From the NCBI GenBank assembly GCA_041689775.1, contig JBDNFP010000466.1, positions 1 through 15,621 on the forward strand: a stretch of DNA of 15,621 bases, written 5' to 3'. Positions 7,168-14,770 of the stretch are shown piece by piece. The translations under genes were made by a program, and so were the position numbers. Below the pieces are notes generated by a model. That model saw nothing but the letters and a program-made list of their open reading frames with translations. It was not told the origin of the DNA and made no database searches. Numbering within the stretch: position 1 is the stretch's first letter; each line of letters opens with the position of its first letter. The DNA is from JBDNFP01 sp041689775. Lineage in GTDB: Bacteria > Bacteroidota > Bacteroidia > Cytophagales > Spirosomataceae.

Positions 7168-7875
7168 ATGTCTTTAAGATTCCAAGATAAAAATATTCTT
7201 GTGATCGGTGCGAGTACGGGTATCGGTCATGAAATTGCAAAAACCATAATCAAGCAAGGAGGTAAAGTCTTTGTCGCTGGTAGAAACAAGCCTGATCTGG
7301 ATGTTGAATTTCTATCTTGGGACGCTTTGAACCCCGACGATTCTGTATTCAAAACTTTACCGTCGGAGTTGCACGGATTTATCTACTGTCCCGGGACAAT
7401 TAATCTAAAACCATTCAGCCGGTTATCGATCGATGATTTTACGAATGACTGGAAAATTAATACTTTGGGTGCAGTTGCGGCATTGCAACCCAATGTGAAC
7501 CGCTTAAAGAAATCGGGTGGGGCCAGTGTCGTGTTTTTTAGTAGTGTAGCAGCCAATACTGGTTTAAGTTTTCACGCATCTATTTCTACTGCCAAGGCAG
7601 GAATTCAGGGATTGTCAATCGCCCTTGCCGCTGAATACGCTCCGTCAAAAATACGATTTAACGTAGTTGCGCCATCATTGACAGATACGCCGATGGCCTC
7701 TAATCTTCTGTCTTCGGATGATAAGAAAGAAGCGTCTGCCAAACGTCACCCCTTAGGCCGCGTTGGTGCTACGTCTGATATTGCTGCTGCGGCGACATAT
7801 CTTGTTAGCGATGAAGCTGGGTGGATTACCGGTCAGGTAATTGGAGTTGACGGTGGTTTAGGAAAATTGAAATAG
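7168..7875 (+). CDS. SDR-family protein lacking the catalytic tyrosine
   Basis: A short-chain dehydrogenase/reductase fold of 235 residues. The nucleotide-binding motif GASTGIG (Gly14, Gly18, Gly20) is intact, followed by AGRN and WDA strand ends. The usual NAG motif is replaced by CPG. The catalytic Ser126 (SSVAANTG) and Lys143 are present, but the Tyr of YxxxK is Ile139 (ASISTAKAG). The C-terminal APSLTDTPMA and ITGQVIGVDGG are typical of classical SDRs. It should bind NAD(P)H, but ordinary Tyr-driven chemistry is doubtful. I recall related bacterial SDRs with the same HxSIxxAK pattern, so this is probably a conserved subgroup and not decay; the frame is clean. It lies after the PTPS-folE pair but behind a terminator. 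A role as sepiapterin-reductase-like enzyme is possible but unproven; a generic oxidoreductase is the alternative. Confidence 0.9.
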   Translation: MSLRFQDKNILVIGASTGIGHEIAKTIIKQGGKVFVAGRNKPDLDVEFLSWDALNPDDSVFKTLPSELHGFIYCPGTINLKPFSRLSIDDFTNDWKINTLGAVAALQPNVNRLKKSGGASVVFFSSVAANTGLSFHASISTAKAGIQGLSIALAAEYAPSKIRFNVVAPSLTDTPMASNLLSSDDKKEASAKRHPLGRVGATSDIAAAATYLVSDEAGWITGQVIGVDGGLGKLK

Positions 7876-7885
7876 AATAGTACTT

Positions 7886-7939
7886 TATATAAAACAGAAA
7901 GGGAGTAACCAACTGATTACTCCTTTTCTGTTTTATATA
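7886..7939. terminator. Long bidirectional terminator between convergent genes
   Basis: A 23-bp stem with a single G-U wobble (7886-7908 pairing with 7917-7939) closes an 8-base loop. The base of the stem is A/T rich, so each strand ends in an arm with TTTT tracts. It fills the 71-base gap between the SDR and TIM-barrel stop codons and should serve both. Confidence 0.88.
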
Positions 7940-7946
7940 GTAGAAA

Positions 7947-8876
7947 CTACATGGTAGCTCCAATTCTCTCCAAAAGAGCTTTGGTTTTTCTGATTCCTTC
8001 GTACTCGTCCAGATTGCTGCCTTCGTATTCAATACCTACGATTCCCTTAAAACCGCTTTCTTTCACAATTTCCATAATCCTCTGGTAGTCTGTCTTGATT
8101 ACATTGCCATTCTCGTCGAAGTCGTAGGACTTAGCGCTGGCTCCTTTCGCGTAAGGCATTAGTTCTTTGGTGCCTTGGTACCGATCGTAAGAAACTTCGC
8201 ATTCCCAAGATTTAGGCTTACGCTCAATGCAGAAATTGCCAAAATCTGGTAAGGTACCTACATTATTACGCGCCACTTGCTTCATAACGTTCGAGAGCCA
8301 TTGTCCGTTGGACGAATACCCTCCGTGATTTTCTACCAAAACATTTATTTTCATGGTAGATGCAAATTCACCTAAACGGCCTAAGCCGTCAATAGCGGCA
8401 GCCGAGACTTCCTCGGCAGTACCCCGGCCGAAAGCATTTACCCGGATCGTTTTACACCCAAGGTATTTGGCGGCTTCCACCCATTTGTAATGGTTTTCAA
8501 TGGCTTTAAGACGAGTGGCATCGTCTAGCTCACCCAAACCACCTTCACCATCAATCATGATCAGGTGATTCTTTACGCCATTATCTTTACAGCGTTTCAA
8601 GAGTTCGTTCAGGTAGGTAGTATCTTCGGCTTTATCTTTAAAAAACTGGTTTACATATTCAACAATCTCAATACCAAATTCTTTCTTAGCAATTTCGGGA
8701 AAATCTAAGTTCGTGATTTTCTTGGCGAAAAGGGCCTTGTGTAATGACCACTCGGCGAGTGATATATCAAAGAATAATTTTTTCTTAGTTGATTGAGCAA
8801 GAATTTCGGTTACAGAGGTAGAAGCAAGGGCACCAATACCCAGGGCTTTCATAAACTTTCTTCTTGATTGAGACAT
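7947..8876 (-). CDS. Tat-exported TIM-barrel sugar isomerase/epimerase-like protein
   Basis: A protein of 309 residues. It begins MSQSRRKFMKALGIGALAS, a good twin-arginine signal (SRRKFMK), with a plausible cleavage site near Ala27 (EILAQS). The mature part is a xylose-isomerase-like TIM barrel: FFDISLAEWSLH, FGIEIVEYVNQFF, HLIMIDGEGGLGE, IRVNAFG. Candidate metal ligands are Glu182 (VLVENHGG), Asp211 (GTLPDFGN) and a late Glu in GIVGIEYEG, with SAKSYDFDENGN between them. The family includes hydroxypyruvate isomerase, inosose dehydratase and 3-keto-sugar enzymes, and the substrate here cannot be told. Export suggests periplasmic carbohydrate processing; such proteins often accompany Gfo/Idh/MocA enzymes, and one is encoded at 4333-5685, though not in the same transcript. 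It lies 61 bases after the CDF transporter and ends at the shared terminator. Confidence 0.9.
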   Translation of the reverse strand: MSQSRRKFMKALGIGALASTSVTEILAQSTKKKLFFDISLAEWSLHKALFAKKITNLDFPEIAKKEFGIEIVEYVNQFFKDKAEDTTYLNELLKRCKDNGVKNHLIMIDGEGGLGELDDATRLKAIENHYKWVEAAKYLGCKTIRVNAFGRGTAEEVSAAAIDGLGRLGEFASTMKINVLVENHGGYSSNGQWLSNVMKQVARNNVGTLPDFGNFCIERKPKSWECEVSYDRYQGTKELMPYAKGASAKSYDFDENGNVIKTDYQRIMEIVKESGFKGIVGIEYEGSNLDEYEGIRKTKALLERIGATM

Positions 8877-8937
8877 GGTTCAGGAAATAAAAAGATTTAA
8901 AAAAAAGATCTAAATAAACGCACGCTAATATAAGTAC

Positions 8938-9951
8938 TCATTCACGGATTTTGGGTTGTGCCTCTGTAAATAATTTCTGATTTTTGGAGAGGTTTACGAC
9001 GTCCCAGTCAATTTCATGTTGAAAATCGTGGGATCGGACCGGACAGTTTTCCATCCGGCAAAAGAAGCAGCATTCAGGTAAGCAAGGGTCGGTGTGAACA
9101 AAAATTTCGGTTTCCCCGGATTGATTTGCTTTCAGCACATTCTCAAATTCGTGAACGGCCTGATGAGCATCTTGCAGCTCCCAGTAATAGGGCAGGGTCA
9201 GATGACAGTCAATGTGTAGGTCAGAGCCGTATTGCTGAACCCGGAGATTATGGACATCTACCCAATGGCTCTTTTTACTCTGTCGGATAGTTTCAACTAC
9301 CTGATGCATCAGATCAAGGTCGCTCTCATCCATTAGGCCAGCTACTGACTTCCTGACTAGATTGTAGCCGTTGTAGGCGATCAATACCCCAAAAAGGAGG
9401 GAGGCTACGCTATCAATCCATTCTAATCCTGTAATTATGACCAAAAATACGCTGGCAATAAGCAGGAGACTACTGACACTATCAGACAATAAATGTTTCC
9501 CATCAGCCTTGAGAGCTAATGAGTTATATTTTTTACCCTCAGTTACCAGTGCATACCCAATGACCGAATTGATTATGATTGTTATAAAAATCAACGCGGA
9601 ACCAAGGGGCAGGTTACCAAGTGGCGAAGGGTTCAGCAAGCGGGTAATGGCTCCGATAATAATAACCAAGGAGGCAATAATAATAAGTGCCCCTTCAAAA
9701 CCGGCCGAAAAGAACTCTATCTTACCGTGACCATAGGGGTGATTGGAGTCTTTGGGTTGAGCGGAAAGCTGAATGCTATACCAGGCAAATCCACTCGCAA
9801 AAACATTAATGATTGATTCCAGGGCATCACTCAGGATGGCGTTGGAGCCTGTGATATAATAGGCGCTGAATTTTATGCCAGTCAAAAAGATACTTGCAAC
9901 GAAAGAGAGCAATATCAATCGAATTTTACGCTTATTTTGGTTTATTTGCAT
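8938..9951 (-). CDS. Cation diffusion facilitator (CDF) metal transporter with altered metal site
   Basis: A protein of 337 residues with six hydrophobic segments and a cytoplasmic C-terminal domain, the usual CDF plan: a dimeric metal/H+ antiporter in the inner membrane. Alignment to E. coli YiiP by eye is gap-free through helix 5: TGSNAILSDALESIIN puts Glu45 and Asn49 where YiiP has Asp45 and Asp49, while His153 and Asp157 (ADGKHLLSD) match exactly. The transport site is thus Glu/Asn/His/Asp. HPYGHGKIEFFSAG, a family signature, follows helix 2. After the C-terminal domain there is a cysteine cluster (HTDPCLPECCFFCRMENC: Cys290, 294, 295, 298, 303), probably a second metal-binding site. I start at the ATG at 9951; an upstream GTG at 9975 would add 8 residues but overlaps the promoter octamer. 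Metal unknown (Zn, Fe or Mn). Confidence 0.93.
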   Translation of the reverse strand: MQINQNKRKIRLILLSFVASIFLTGIKFSAYYITGSNAILSDALESIINVFASGFAWYSIQLSAQPKDSNHPYGHGKIEFFSAGFEGALIIIASLVIIIGAITRLLNPSPLGNLPLGSALIFITIIINSVIGYALVTEGKKYNSLALKADGKHLLSDSVSSLLLIASVFLVIITGLEWIDSVASLLFGVLIAYNGYNLVRKSVAGLMDESDLDLMHQVVETIRQSKKSHWVDVHNLRVQQYGSDLHIDCHLTLPYYWELQDAHQAVHEFENVLKANQSGETEIFVHTDPCLPECCFFCRMENCPVRSHDFQHEIDWDVVNLSKNQKLFTEAQPKIRE

Positions 9952-9974
9952 TCTATTTTTTAAATCAATTGTCA

Positions 9975-9982
9975 CAAAGTTA
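9975..9982 (-). promoter_or_regulatory. Putative CDF transporter -7 element
   Basis: On the minus strand this reads TAACTTTG, a full match to TAnnTTTG, 23 bases before the ATG at 9951. A TTG occurs upstream with spacing of only about 15. It overlaps the possible GTG start at 9975, which would lie upstream of the transcription start, and so supports the shorter protein. Confidence 0.45.
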
Positions 9983-9999
9983 CTAAGAATACTGCTGCA

Positions 10000-10545
10000 A
10001 TGAGTACTGAGAACAATTGGGAGACCCTCACAGATACATTGGTCTACGAAAATGCCTGGTTAAAGCTTCACCATCGTGATGTCATTAATCCAGCCGGAAA
10101 GGAGGGGATCTACGGTGTGGTTAGTTTTAAGAACAAAGCGATCGGGATAGTTCCTTTGGATGCTGACAATAACGTATATCTTGTCGGACAATTTCGCTAT
10201 ACCCTAAATGAATATTCGTGGGAGATACCGGAGGGTGGAGGGCCACTCAACGAAGAACCATTAGACGCCGCCAAACGTGAGCTTAAAGAAGAAACGGGGT
10301 TGGTAGCTAACAAATGGACTAAAATCGCCCGAATTCACACGTCAAATTCCGCAACCGACGAGGAAGGTTTCCTCTACATTGCCGAGGGTTTAAGTCAATT
10401 TGAAATGGAGCCAGAAGATACCGAAGAATTGATGGTAAAAAAAATACCGCTTTGGGCAGCCGTTGATATGGTGATGCGTTCTGAAATTACCGACTCACTC
10501 ACGGTAGCAGGTATTTTGATGGTGGCCCGACTTAAAGGAGTTTAA
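10000..10545 (+). CDS. NUDIX hydrolase, ADP-ribose pyrophosphatase-like
   Basis: A cytosolic protein of 181 residues. The Nudix box is complete at residues 79-101: Gly79, Glu85, then RELKEETGL (Arg93 to Leu101), which binds the catalytic divalent metal. The fold before it (KNKAIGIVPLDADNNVYLVGQFR, shown only in part by its ends KNKAIGI and LVGQFRY) and the WEIPEGG motif resemble the ADP-ribose/GDP-mannose pyrophosphatase subfamily (NudF/NudK-like). It probably hydrolyses a nucleoside diphosphate linked to a sugar or other group; the substrate is not readable. The CDF gene starts 48 bases away on the other strand. The LysE-family gene begins one base after its stop, so the two are co-transcribed. 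Confidence 0.92.
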   Translation: MSTENNWETLTDTLVYENAWLKLHHRDVINPAGKEGIYGVVSFKNKAIGIVPLDADNNVYLVGQFRYTLNEYSWEIPEGGGPLNEEPLDAAKRELKEETGLVANKWTKIARIHTSNSATDEEGFLYIAEGLSQFEMEPEDTEELMVKKIPLWAAVDMVMRSEITDSLTVAGILMVARLKGV

Positions 10546-10546
10546 T

Positions 10547-11161
10547 ATGTGGGGAGCTACTTTTTACGGAATAATTACGGGTATTTTACTGTGTTTTACG
10601 TTCGGAACCGTGTTTTTTTCTCTTGTTCAGAATAGTGTAGATAATGGGGTACGGTCGGGCTTAAAGATTGCATTCGGAGTGTTGGCCTGCGACGCAATAT
10701 TCGTGTTCTTTGCCATTTTTGGTACGACCTTATTGCCCCATATCGACAATTTTGAAAAATGGATGGCGGGCGCTGGAATAATCTTCCTCCTTATTTTGGG
10801 AGTCAATAATTTAATTAGGAAACAACCACAAGTTGCCTACCCAAAAACAAGATTTGGGAATTTTCTATACTACTTCTCTACTGGTTTCTTACTCAATGGT
10901 CTCAATCCAGTTAACTTCATCAGCTGGGTCACCATTGCGACTTACATTCGTTCGACCCTGCATTATGATTTTAACGAAGTGATTGCATTTTTTGTGGCAA
11001 GCCTTCTCTCCGTATTTTTAACAGAGTCAGGAATAGTCTTTTCTGCTTACCGCTTAAAGAAGATTTTTACCCCAAGAACAGTTAAAGTATTTAATCAAAT
11101 TACTGGGGCCATTTTTATACTTATTGCTTTCCAGATTGCCTACTCTACTTTCATTAAGTAA
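10547..11161 (+). CDS. LysE/RhtB-family amino-acid exporter
   Basis: A membrane protein of 204 residues with about six hydrophobic segments. The N-terminus (GIITGILLCFTFGTVFFSLV, then a polar loop NSVDNGVRSGLKIAFGVLAC) is the LysE-family first helix pair, in which the loop carries the usual G-R-x-G pattern. GFLLNGLNPVNFISWV (about residues 114-129) is the family's central NP motif. Family members export amino acids or related small metabolites by proton exchange; which one cannot be predicted. It starts one base after the NUDIX stop, so translation is probably coupled. Its own stop codon lies inside a terminator hairpin. The length is normal. Confidence 0.88.
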   Translation: MWGATFYGIITGILLCFTFGTVFFSLVQNSVDNGVRSGLKIAFGVLACDAIFVFFAIFGTTLLPHIDNFEKWMAGAGIIFLLILGVNNLIRKQPQVAYPKTRFGNFLYYFSTGFLLNGLNPVNFISWVTIATYIRSTLHYDFNEVIAFFVASLLSVFLTESGIVFSAYRLKKIFTPRTVKVFNQITGAIFILIAFQIAYSTFIK

Positions 11162-11175
11162 GGTAGGTAATTTTT
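11139..11175 (+). terminator. Intrinsic terminator overlapping the exporter stop codon
   Basis: Left arm 11139-11150 (CCTACTCTACTT) pairs with 11156-11167 (AAGTAAGGTAGG): 11 of 12 positions, including one G-U and one C-A mismatch, around the 5-base loop TCATT. TAATTTTT follows. The stop codon (11159-11161) is in the right arm. No T tract exists on the minus side, so it serves only the plus-strand genes. Confidence 0.65.
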
Positions 11176-11184
11176 CTACGGGTA

Positions 11185-12741
11185 CTAGATGTAGCCATTC
11201 AATTTGAGGTAAGTCTCCCAATCTCCGATCAGATTCTTTTTCATCACCCGAGGGAATTTGTTTTGTCCACCTAGCTTACCCTTCGTTTCCATCCAGCCGT
11301 AAAAAGCTTTATTTGGCAAGATTGTTATAAAAATATCTTTAAGAGCATGCCTACGTTCAACAGCATAGTCATCATTTAATTCGTTTAGCTTACTATCAAT
11401 GAGGTCCTTGATGATTGAAGTTTCCACTTCTTCCTCACAGCCAATATACCAGTGATGGGCAAACATTGACTCATGAGATATCCCGGCAACGGTAAACTCT
11501 TTCACTGTAACCCCAAGCTGATTCGAGATTAGGTCAATTGCTTTATTCATGTTGTCGACGGAGAGGTGCTCCCCGCACATGCTTAGAAAGTGTTTAGTCC
11601 TTCCGGTGATGATGATTTCTGCTTTTTCTTTATCCACGAACTTAACGGTATCCCCGATGAGATAGCGCCAGGCACCAGCGCAGGTTGAGATTAGCAGGGC
11701 GTATTCTTTTCCTTCCTCCACTTCGTCAATCATCAAAGTTTCTGGGTTGGCGATGATATCCCCGTCCGAATTAAAGTTGGTCTCGTTAAAGGGTACGAAT
11801 TCGAAAAAGATTCCATTATCTAGTACCAATTGCATTCCAATGGCACTTGGCCGGGTTTGGTAGGCCAAAAAGCCTTCCGAGGCTAGATACGTATCAATGT
11901 AAATGAGAGGCTTGCCCAGTAAGCGCTCGAATCCTTTCTTGTAGGGCTCAAACGAAACGCCACCATGCCCAAAAACTAACAGGTTTGGCCAGATTTCGTG
12001 AATATTATTAAGCTGATAATGATCGATAACTTTTTCCATTAACAGCTGAATCCAAGCTGGTACTCCTACTATAAAGCCTATATCCCAATCTTTTGCCTGT
12101 AAAGTGATCTCTTCAAGTTTGAGAGCCCAGTCTTTTTCCGCCGCAATTTTTCCGCCGGGCTTATAGTATGGCTTAAACCAAAATGGAATCTGAGATGCGT
12201 TGATACCACTCAAATCACCTTCAAAATGATTTCCTTTTTCAATAAGATTAGTACTTCCTCCGAGCATGAGGAAACCTTTTTCGTACAGTTTATCGGGGAG
12301 ATTCTTGTATCTGCCAAGGCTTAAAATTTGACGTATACTAGCCCTTTGCATCGACTTTGACATCGCCTTTGTCACGGGTATGTACTTTGAGGAAGCCTCG
12401 GAGGTACCGGAACTCAGCGCAAAATACTTTATCGTACCAGGCCAGGTTATGTCCCTCTCACCTTCTAATAGTTTGTACCACCACTCTTTATAAATCTTAT
12501 TGTAATCATATACCGGTACATTATTTTTGTACTTTTCGTAGAACTCCTTGGGCTCACCAAAAAGAGAACTACTGAGAACAGTTTCAAAATCATAAGTCTC
12601 CCCAAACTGGGTGTATCGTGCTTTGGCCAGCAACTTTGACAAGGTCTTTTTTTGCTGTTTGAATGGTTGGATTTTTTTACGGTTCGCAACCAGGTTACCA
12701 AACCGAATTCCCCTTTTCAATAAACTTCCTATGATTGCCAT
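11185..12741 (-). CDS. GH3 auxin-responsive-promoter-family acyl-adenylating protein
   Basis: A protein of 518 residues, full-length for the bacterial GH3 family, which belongs to the ANL adenylating superfamily. Plant members conjugate amino acids to jasmonate or auxin; bacterial roles are mostly unknown. The ATP-binding loop is SSGTSEASSKYIP (110-122). A second adenylate-site motif, YLASEGFLA, lies in the middle, and CAGAWRYLIGDTVKF (about 352-366) corresponds to the third motif (plant YRYxxGD). The C-terminal subdomain follows with TGRTKHFLSMCGEHLS. All three nucleotide motifs look intact, so it should activate a carboxylic acid as its adenylate; the acyl acceptor is unknown. It begins 80 bases after surE on the same strand and converges on the LysE-family gene with only a 23-base gap and no terminator of its own that I can see. 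Confidence 0.92.
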   Translation of the reverse strand: MAIIGSLLKRGIRFGNLVANRKKIQPFKQQKKTLSKLLAKARYTQFGETYDFETVLSSSLFGEPKEFYEKYKNNVPVYDYNKIYKEWWYKLLEGERDITWPGTIKYFALSSGTSEASSKYIPVTKAMSKSMQRASIRQILSLGRYKNLPDKLYEKGFLMLGGSTNLIEKGNHFEGDLSGINASQIPFWFKPYYKPGGKIAAEKDWALKLEEITLQAKDWDIGFIVGVPAWIQLLMEKVIDHYQLNNIHEIWPNLLVFGHGGVSFEPYKKGFERLLGKPLIYIDTYLASEGFLAYQTRPSAIGMQLVLDNGIFFEFVPFNETNFNSDGDIIANPETLMIDEVEEGKEYALLISTCAGAWRYLIGDTVKFVDKEKAEIIITGRTKHFLSMCGEHLSVDNMNKAIDLISNQLGVTVKEFTVAGISHESMFAHHWYIGCEEEVETSIIKDLIDSKLNELNDDYAVERRHALKDIFITILPNKAFYGWMETKGKLGGQNKFPRVMKKNLIGDWETYLKLNGYI

Positions 12742-12821
12742 ATCTTCAAATAATCTAAATCAGTATGAATTATTTCACTTGGTTTCACTATCTGATGCGC
12801 TTTTCATGAAATCATTTTTAC

Positions 12822-13622
12822 CTACTTAGACCAGGATGAGATAGATTCCAATGCCTCATAGGAGGTAAGGTCATACTTACATGGTACCACCGATATATAA
12901 TTTTGAGAAAGGGCCCACTCATCGGTGTCCTCTTTGTCGTGGTCAAAGTTCACGAAGTCTCCAGCCATCCATAGATATCCGCGACCGTACGGATCTTTGC
13001 GGTAGTCAAATTTCTCCTGCCATTTGGCATTTGCCTGCCGGCAAATTTTAATACCTTTCAGAGGTTCTTCCGAGAGCTTTGGGAAGTTTACATTCAATGC
13101 CACCCCTTTGGGAATGCCTTTTTCCAGCGCCATCAAAATAATGGAGCGGACATACTCCTTTACATGTTCAAAGGAAGCGTCTTCTCGGTAGTCACATAGT
13201 GAAAAGCCAATGGCTGGTATCCCTTCGATGGCAGCTTCTATTGCGGCCGACATCGTGCCTGAATACAGGATACTAATGGAACTATTACTTCCGTGATTAA
13301 TACCACTAACGACCAAATCAGGGGATCGATCCTTTAACACATAGTGTTTGGCCAGTTTTACACAATCAGCTGGGGTTCCGGAGCATTCATACTCATCTAC
13401 CTCAGTAAATAATTCGGTAGAATACAGCCTGAGAGGTTGCCCGATAGTTATTGCGTGTCCCATTCCGGACTGTGGGCTATTTGGGGCTACCACCACTACT
13501 TCACCGATTGTTTGGGCTATTTCTACCAGTGTTCGGATGCCTAATGACGTTATTCCGTCATCGTTTGTTACAAGTATGAGGGGTCTTTTACTTTCTGACG
13601 AGTTACTGGGTGTTAGATTCAT
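12822..13622 (-). CDS. surE: 5'/3'-nucleotidase SurE
   Basis: SurE is a metal-dependent phosphatase that removes phosphate from nucleoside 5'- and 3'-monophosphates. The protein has 266 residues. Metal ligands are present: Asp21 and Asp22 (VTNDDG), Ser52 (PQSGMGHAIT) and Asn109 (VSGINHGSN). YSGTMSAAIEA, a strongly conserved stretch, follows. The first 13 residues are a polar extension before the usual PLILVTNDDG start. The C-terminus contains the family's extended beta-hairpin region. It lies 74 bases after trhO and 80 before the GH3-family gene, all on the minus strand; the gaps allow either an operon or separate promoters. No clean -7 octamer is visible before it. Confidence 0.96.
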   Translation of the reverse strand: MNLTPSNSSESKRPLILVTNDDGITSLGIRTLVEIAQTIGEVVVVAPNSPQSGMGHAITIGQPLRLYSTELFTEVDEYECSGTPADCVKLAKHYVLKDRSPDLVVSGINHGSNSSISILYSGTMSAAIEAAIEGIPAIGFSLCDYREDASFEHVKEYVRSIILMALEKGIPKGVALNVNFPKLSEEPLKGIKICRQANAKWQEKFDYRKDPYGRGYLWMAGDFVNFDHDKEDTDEWALSQNYISVVPCKYDLTSYEALESISSWSK

Positions 13623-13696
13623 TCTTAGTAGATTGTGTTGTTTGTGAAGATAAAGGGATAATGACCCAAAGTGTTCAAAATCTTGTGGGACAGGGG

Positions 13697-14653
13697 TCAG
13701 ACCTTTACCTTTTTCTTTAAACTTCTAAATCCTTGAACTGGATTGTAGTGATTACTATTGCTGGCGTAGGAGCCTGTTCCGTTGTACGGCCGCTTTGCAG
13801 GGTGTGCCTGACATTCGGGTGAACAGGCACCATCCAACTTTTCGCTGCATTCTTCACAGATAGGACCGAGGCGATTACATTTGGCATTTGCACAATTAAT
13901 CATTCGGTCGCATTTCTCTCCGCAAACGTAGCATGTCGAAATAACCTCTGGGTTTACTTTATTTACTTCAACCGCCACATGATTGTCAAATACATAACAC
14001 TTTCCGTCAAAATCTTCTCCTCCTTCCTCAACTCCATACCGTATTATACCACCATGAAGTTGGTACACGTTTTCGAACCCTCTTTCTAACAGGTAGGCAC
14101 TTGCTTTCTCGCATTTAACACCCCCCGTACAATAGGTGATAATTTTCTTATCTCTTAAATGTTCAATTTCTTGAACATGTTCCGGAAGTTCCCGGAGGTT
14201 CTCTATATCGAAGGTAATGGCACCTTTGAACCGCCCAACCGAGTGCTCGTAATTAGAACGCATATCGATCAAAACCACATCCTCATCATGCATCATTTTT
14301 TTGAAATCAGCGGGGTCGAGATGCTTTCCAGTGCGTTTTATTGGGTTTACCGGTAGGTCAGAGTTGACTATTTCATCTTTGACTCTAACATGTAATTTTT
14401 TGAAGGCGTGCTGGTCATGCTCTTCAATTTTAAATTGGGTAGCCTTAAATCGTTCGTCTGAGTATATATACTGCATGTAGGCGTCACAATCCTCAGTCAA
14501 CCCTGATACCGTCCCATTCAGGCCTTCTTTTGACACAATAACACGTCCTAATAAATTATTCTGGATACAGAAAAGATGGTGTTCGTCTCGATAGGTATCA
14601 GGATCCTCGATCGAAACGTAGTTGTAATAAAGTATCACCCGACAAGCTTTCAT
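13697..14653 (-). CDS. trhO: tRNA uridine(34) hydroxylase (rhodanese-domain)
   Basis: TrhO (formerly YceA) uses oxygen to hydroxylate U34 of certain tRNAs, giving 5-hydroxyuridine as a step toward wobble modifications. The protein has 318 residues. The N-terminal acylphosphatase-like domain includes GRVIVSKEGLNGTVSG (36-51). The rhodanese domain runs from about residue 115 to 212, with IDMRSNYEHSVGRFKGA and the active-site loop YCTGGVKCEKAS. Cys175 is the catalytic candidate and Cys181 the second conserved Cys. The C-terminal tail has nine Cys between 241 and 281 (CYVCGEKC, CNRLGPICEEC, CSPEC), a probable zinc-binding unit usual in this family. A full TAnnTTTG octamer lies 27 bases upstream. 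The family assignment is firm; the exact tRNA targets are inferred. Confidence 0.94.
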   Translation of the reverse strand: MKACRVILYYNYVSIEDPDTYRDEHHLFCIQNNLLGRVIVSKEGLNGTVSGLTEDCDAYMQYIYSDERFKATQFKIEEHDQHAFKKLHVRVKDEIVNSDLPVNPIKRTGKHLDPADFKKMMHDEDVVLIDMRSNYEHSVGRFKGAITFDIENLRELPEHVQEIEHLRDKKIITYCTGGVKCEKASAYLLERGFENVYQLHGGIIRYGVEEGGEDFDGKCYVFDNHVAVEVNKVNPEVISTCYVCGEKCDRMINCANAKCNRLGPICEECSEKLDGACSPECQAHPAKRPYNGTGSYASNSNHYNPVQGFRSLKKKVKV

Positions 14654-14679
14654 TCTTGCAATCTAATTATTTTCCGGTG

Positions 14680-14687
14680 CAAAGATA
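14680..14687 (-). promoter_or_regulatory. Putative trhO promoter -7 element
   Basis: The minus strand reads TATCTTTG, a full match to TAnnTTTG, 26 bases before the trhO ATG. A -33 TTTG at the usual distance is not evident. The same octamer occurs at 14771-14778 for the divergent kinase gene. Confidence 0.5.
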
Positions 14688-14770
14688 CAAATAGGATGGG
14701 TTTGGACCATCATTCAGTTTCTCTTCAATTGTGTAGCGCTCCTGTAATTCATTTTGATTCACGAAGAACT

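Noticed and set aside
7168..7875. SDR as a pseudogene because the catalytic Tyr is missing
   Set aside because: The frame is complete, of normal length, and all other motifs are intact; a similar substitution pattern is remembered from other bacterial SDRs, so a conserved subgroup is more likely.
12357..13647. Plus-strand open frames opposite the GH3, surE and intergenic sequence
   Set aside because: Their translations show no recognisable motif, and the minus strand is explained by intact GH3-family and surE genes.
13662..13699. TGACCC/GGGTCA inverted repeat at the end of trhO as a terminator
   Set aside because: The 26-base loop and lack of a T tract make it weak; it includes the stop codon by chance as far as I can tell.
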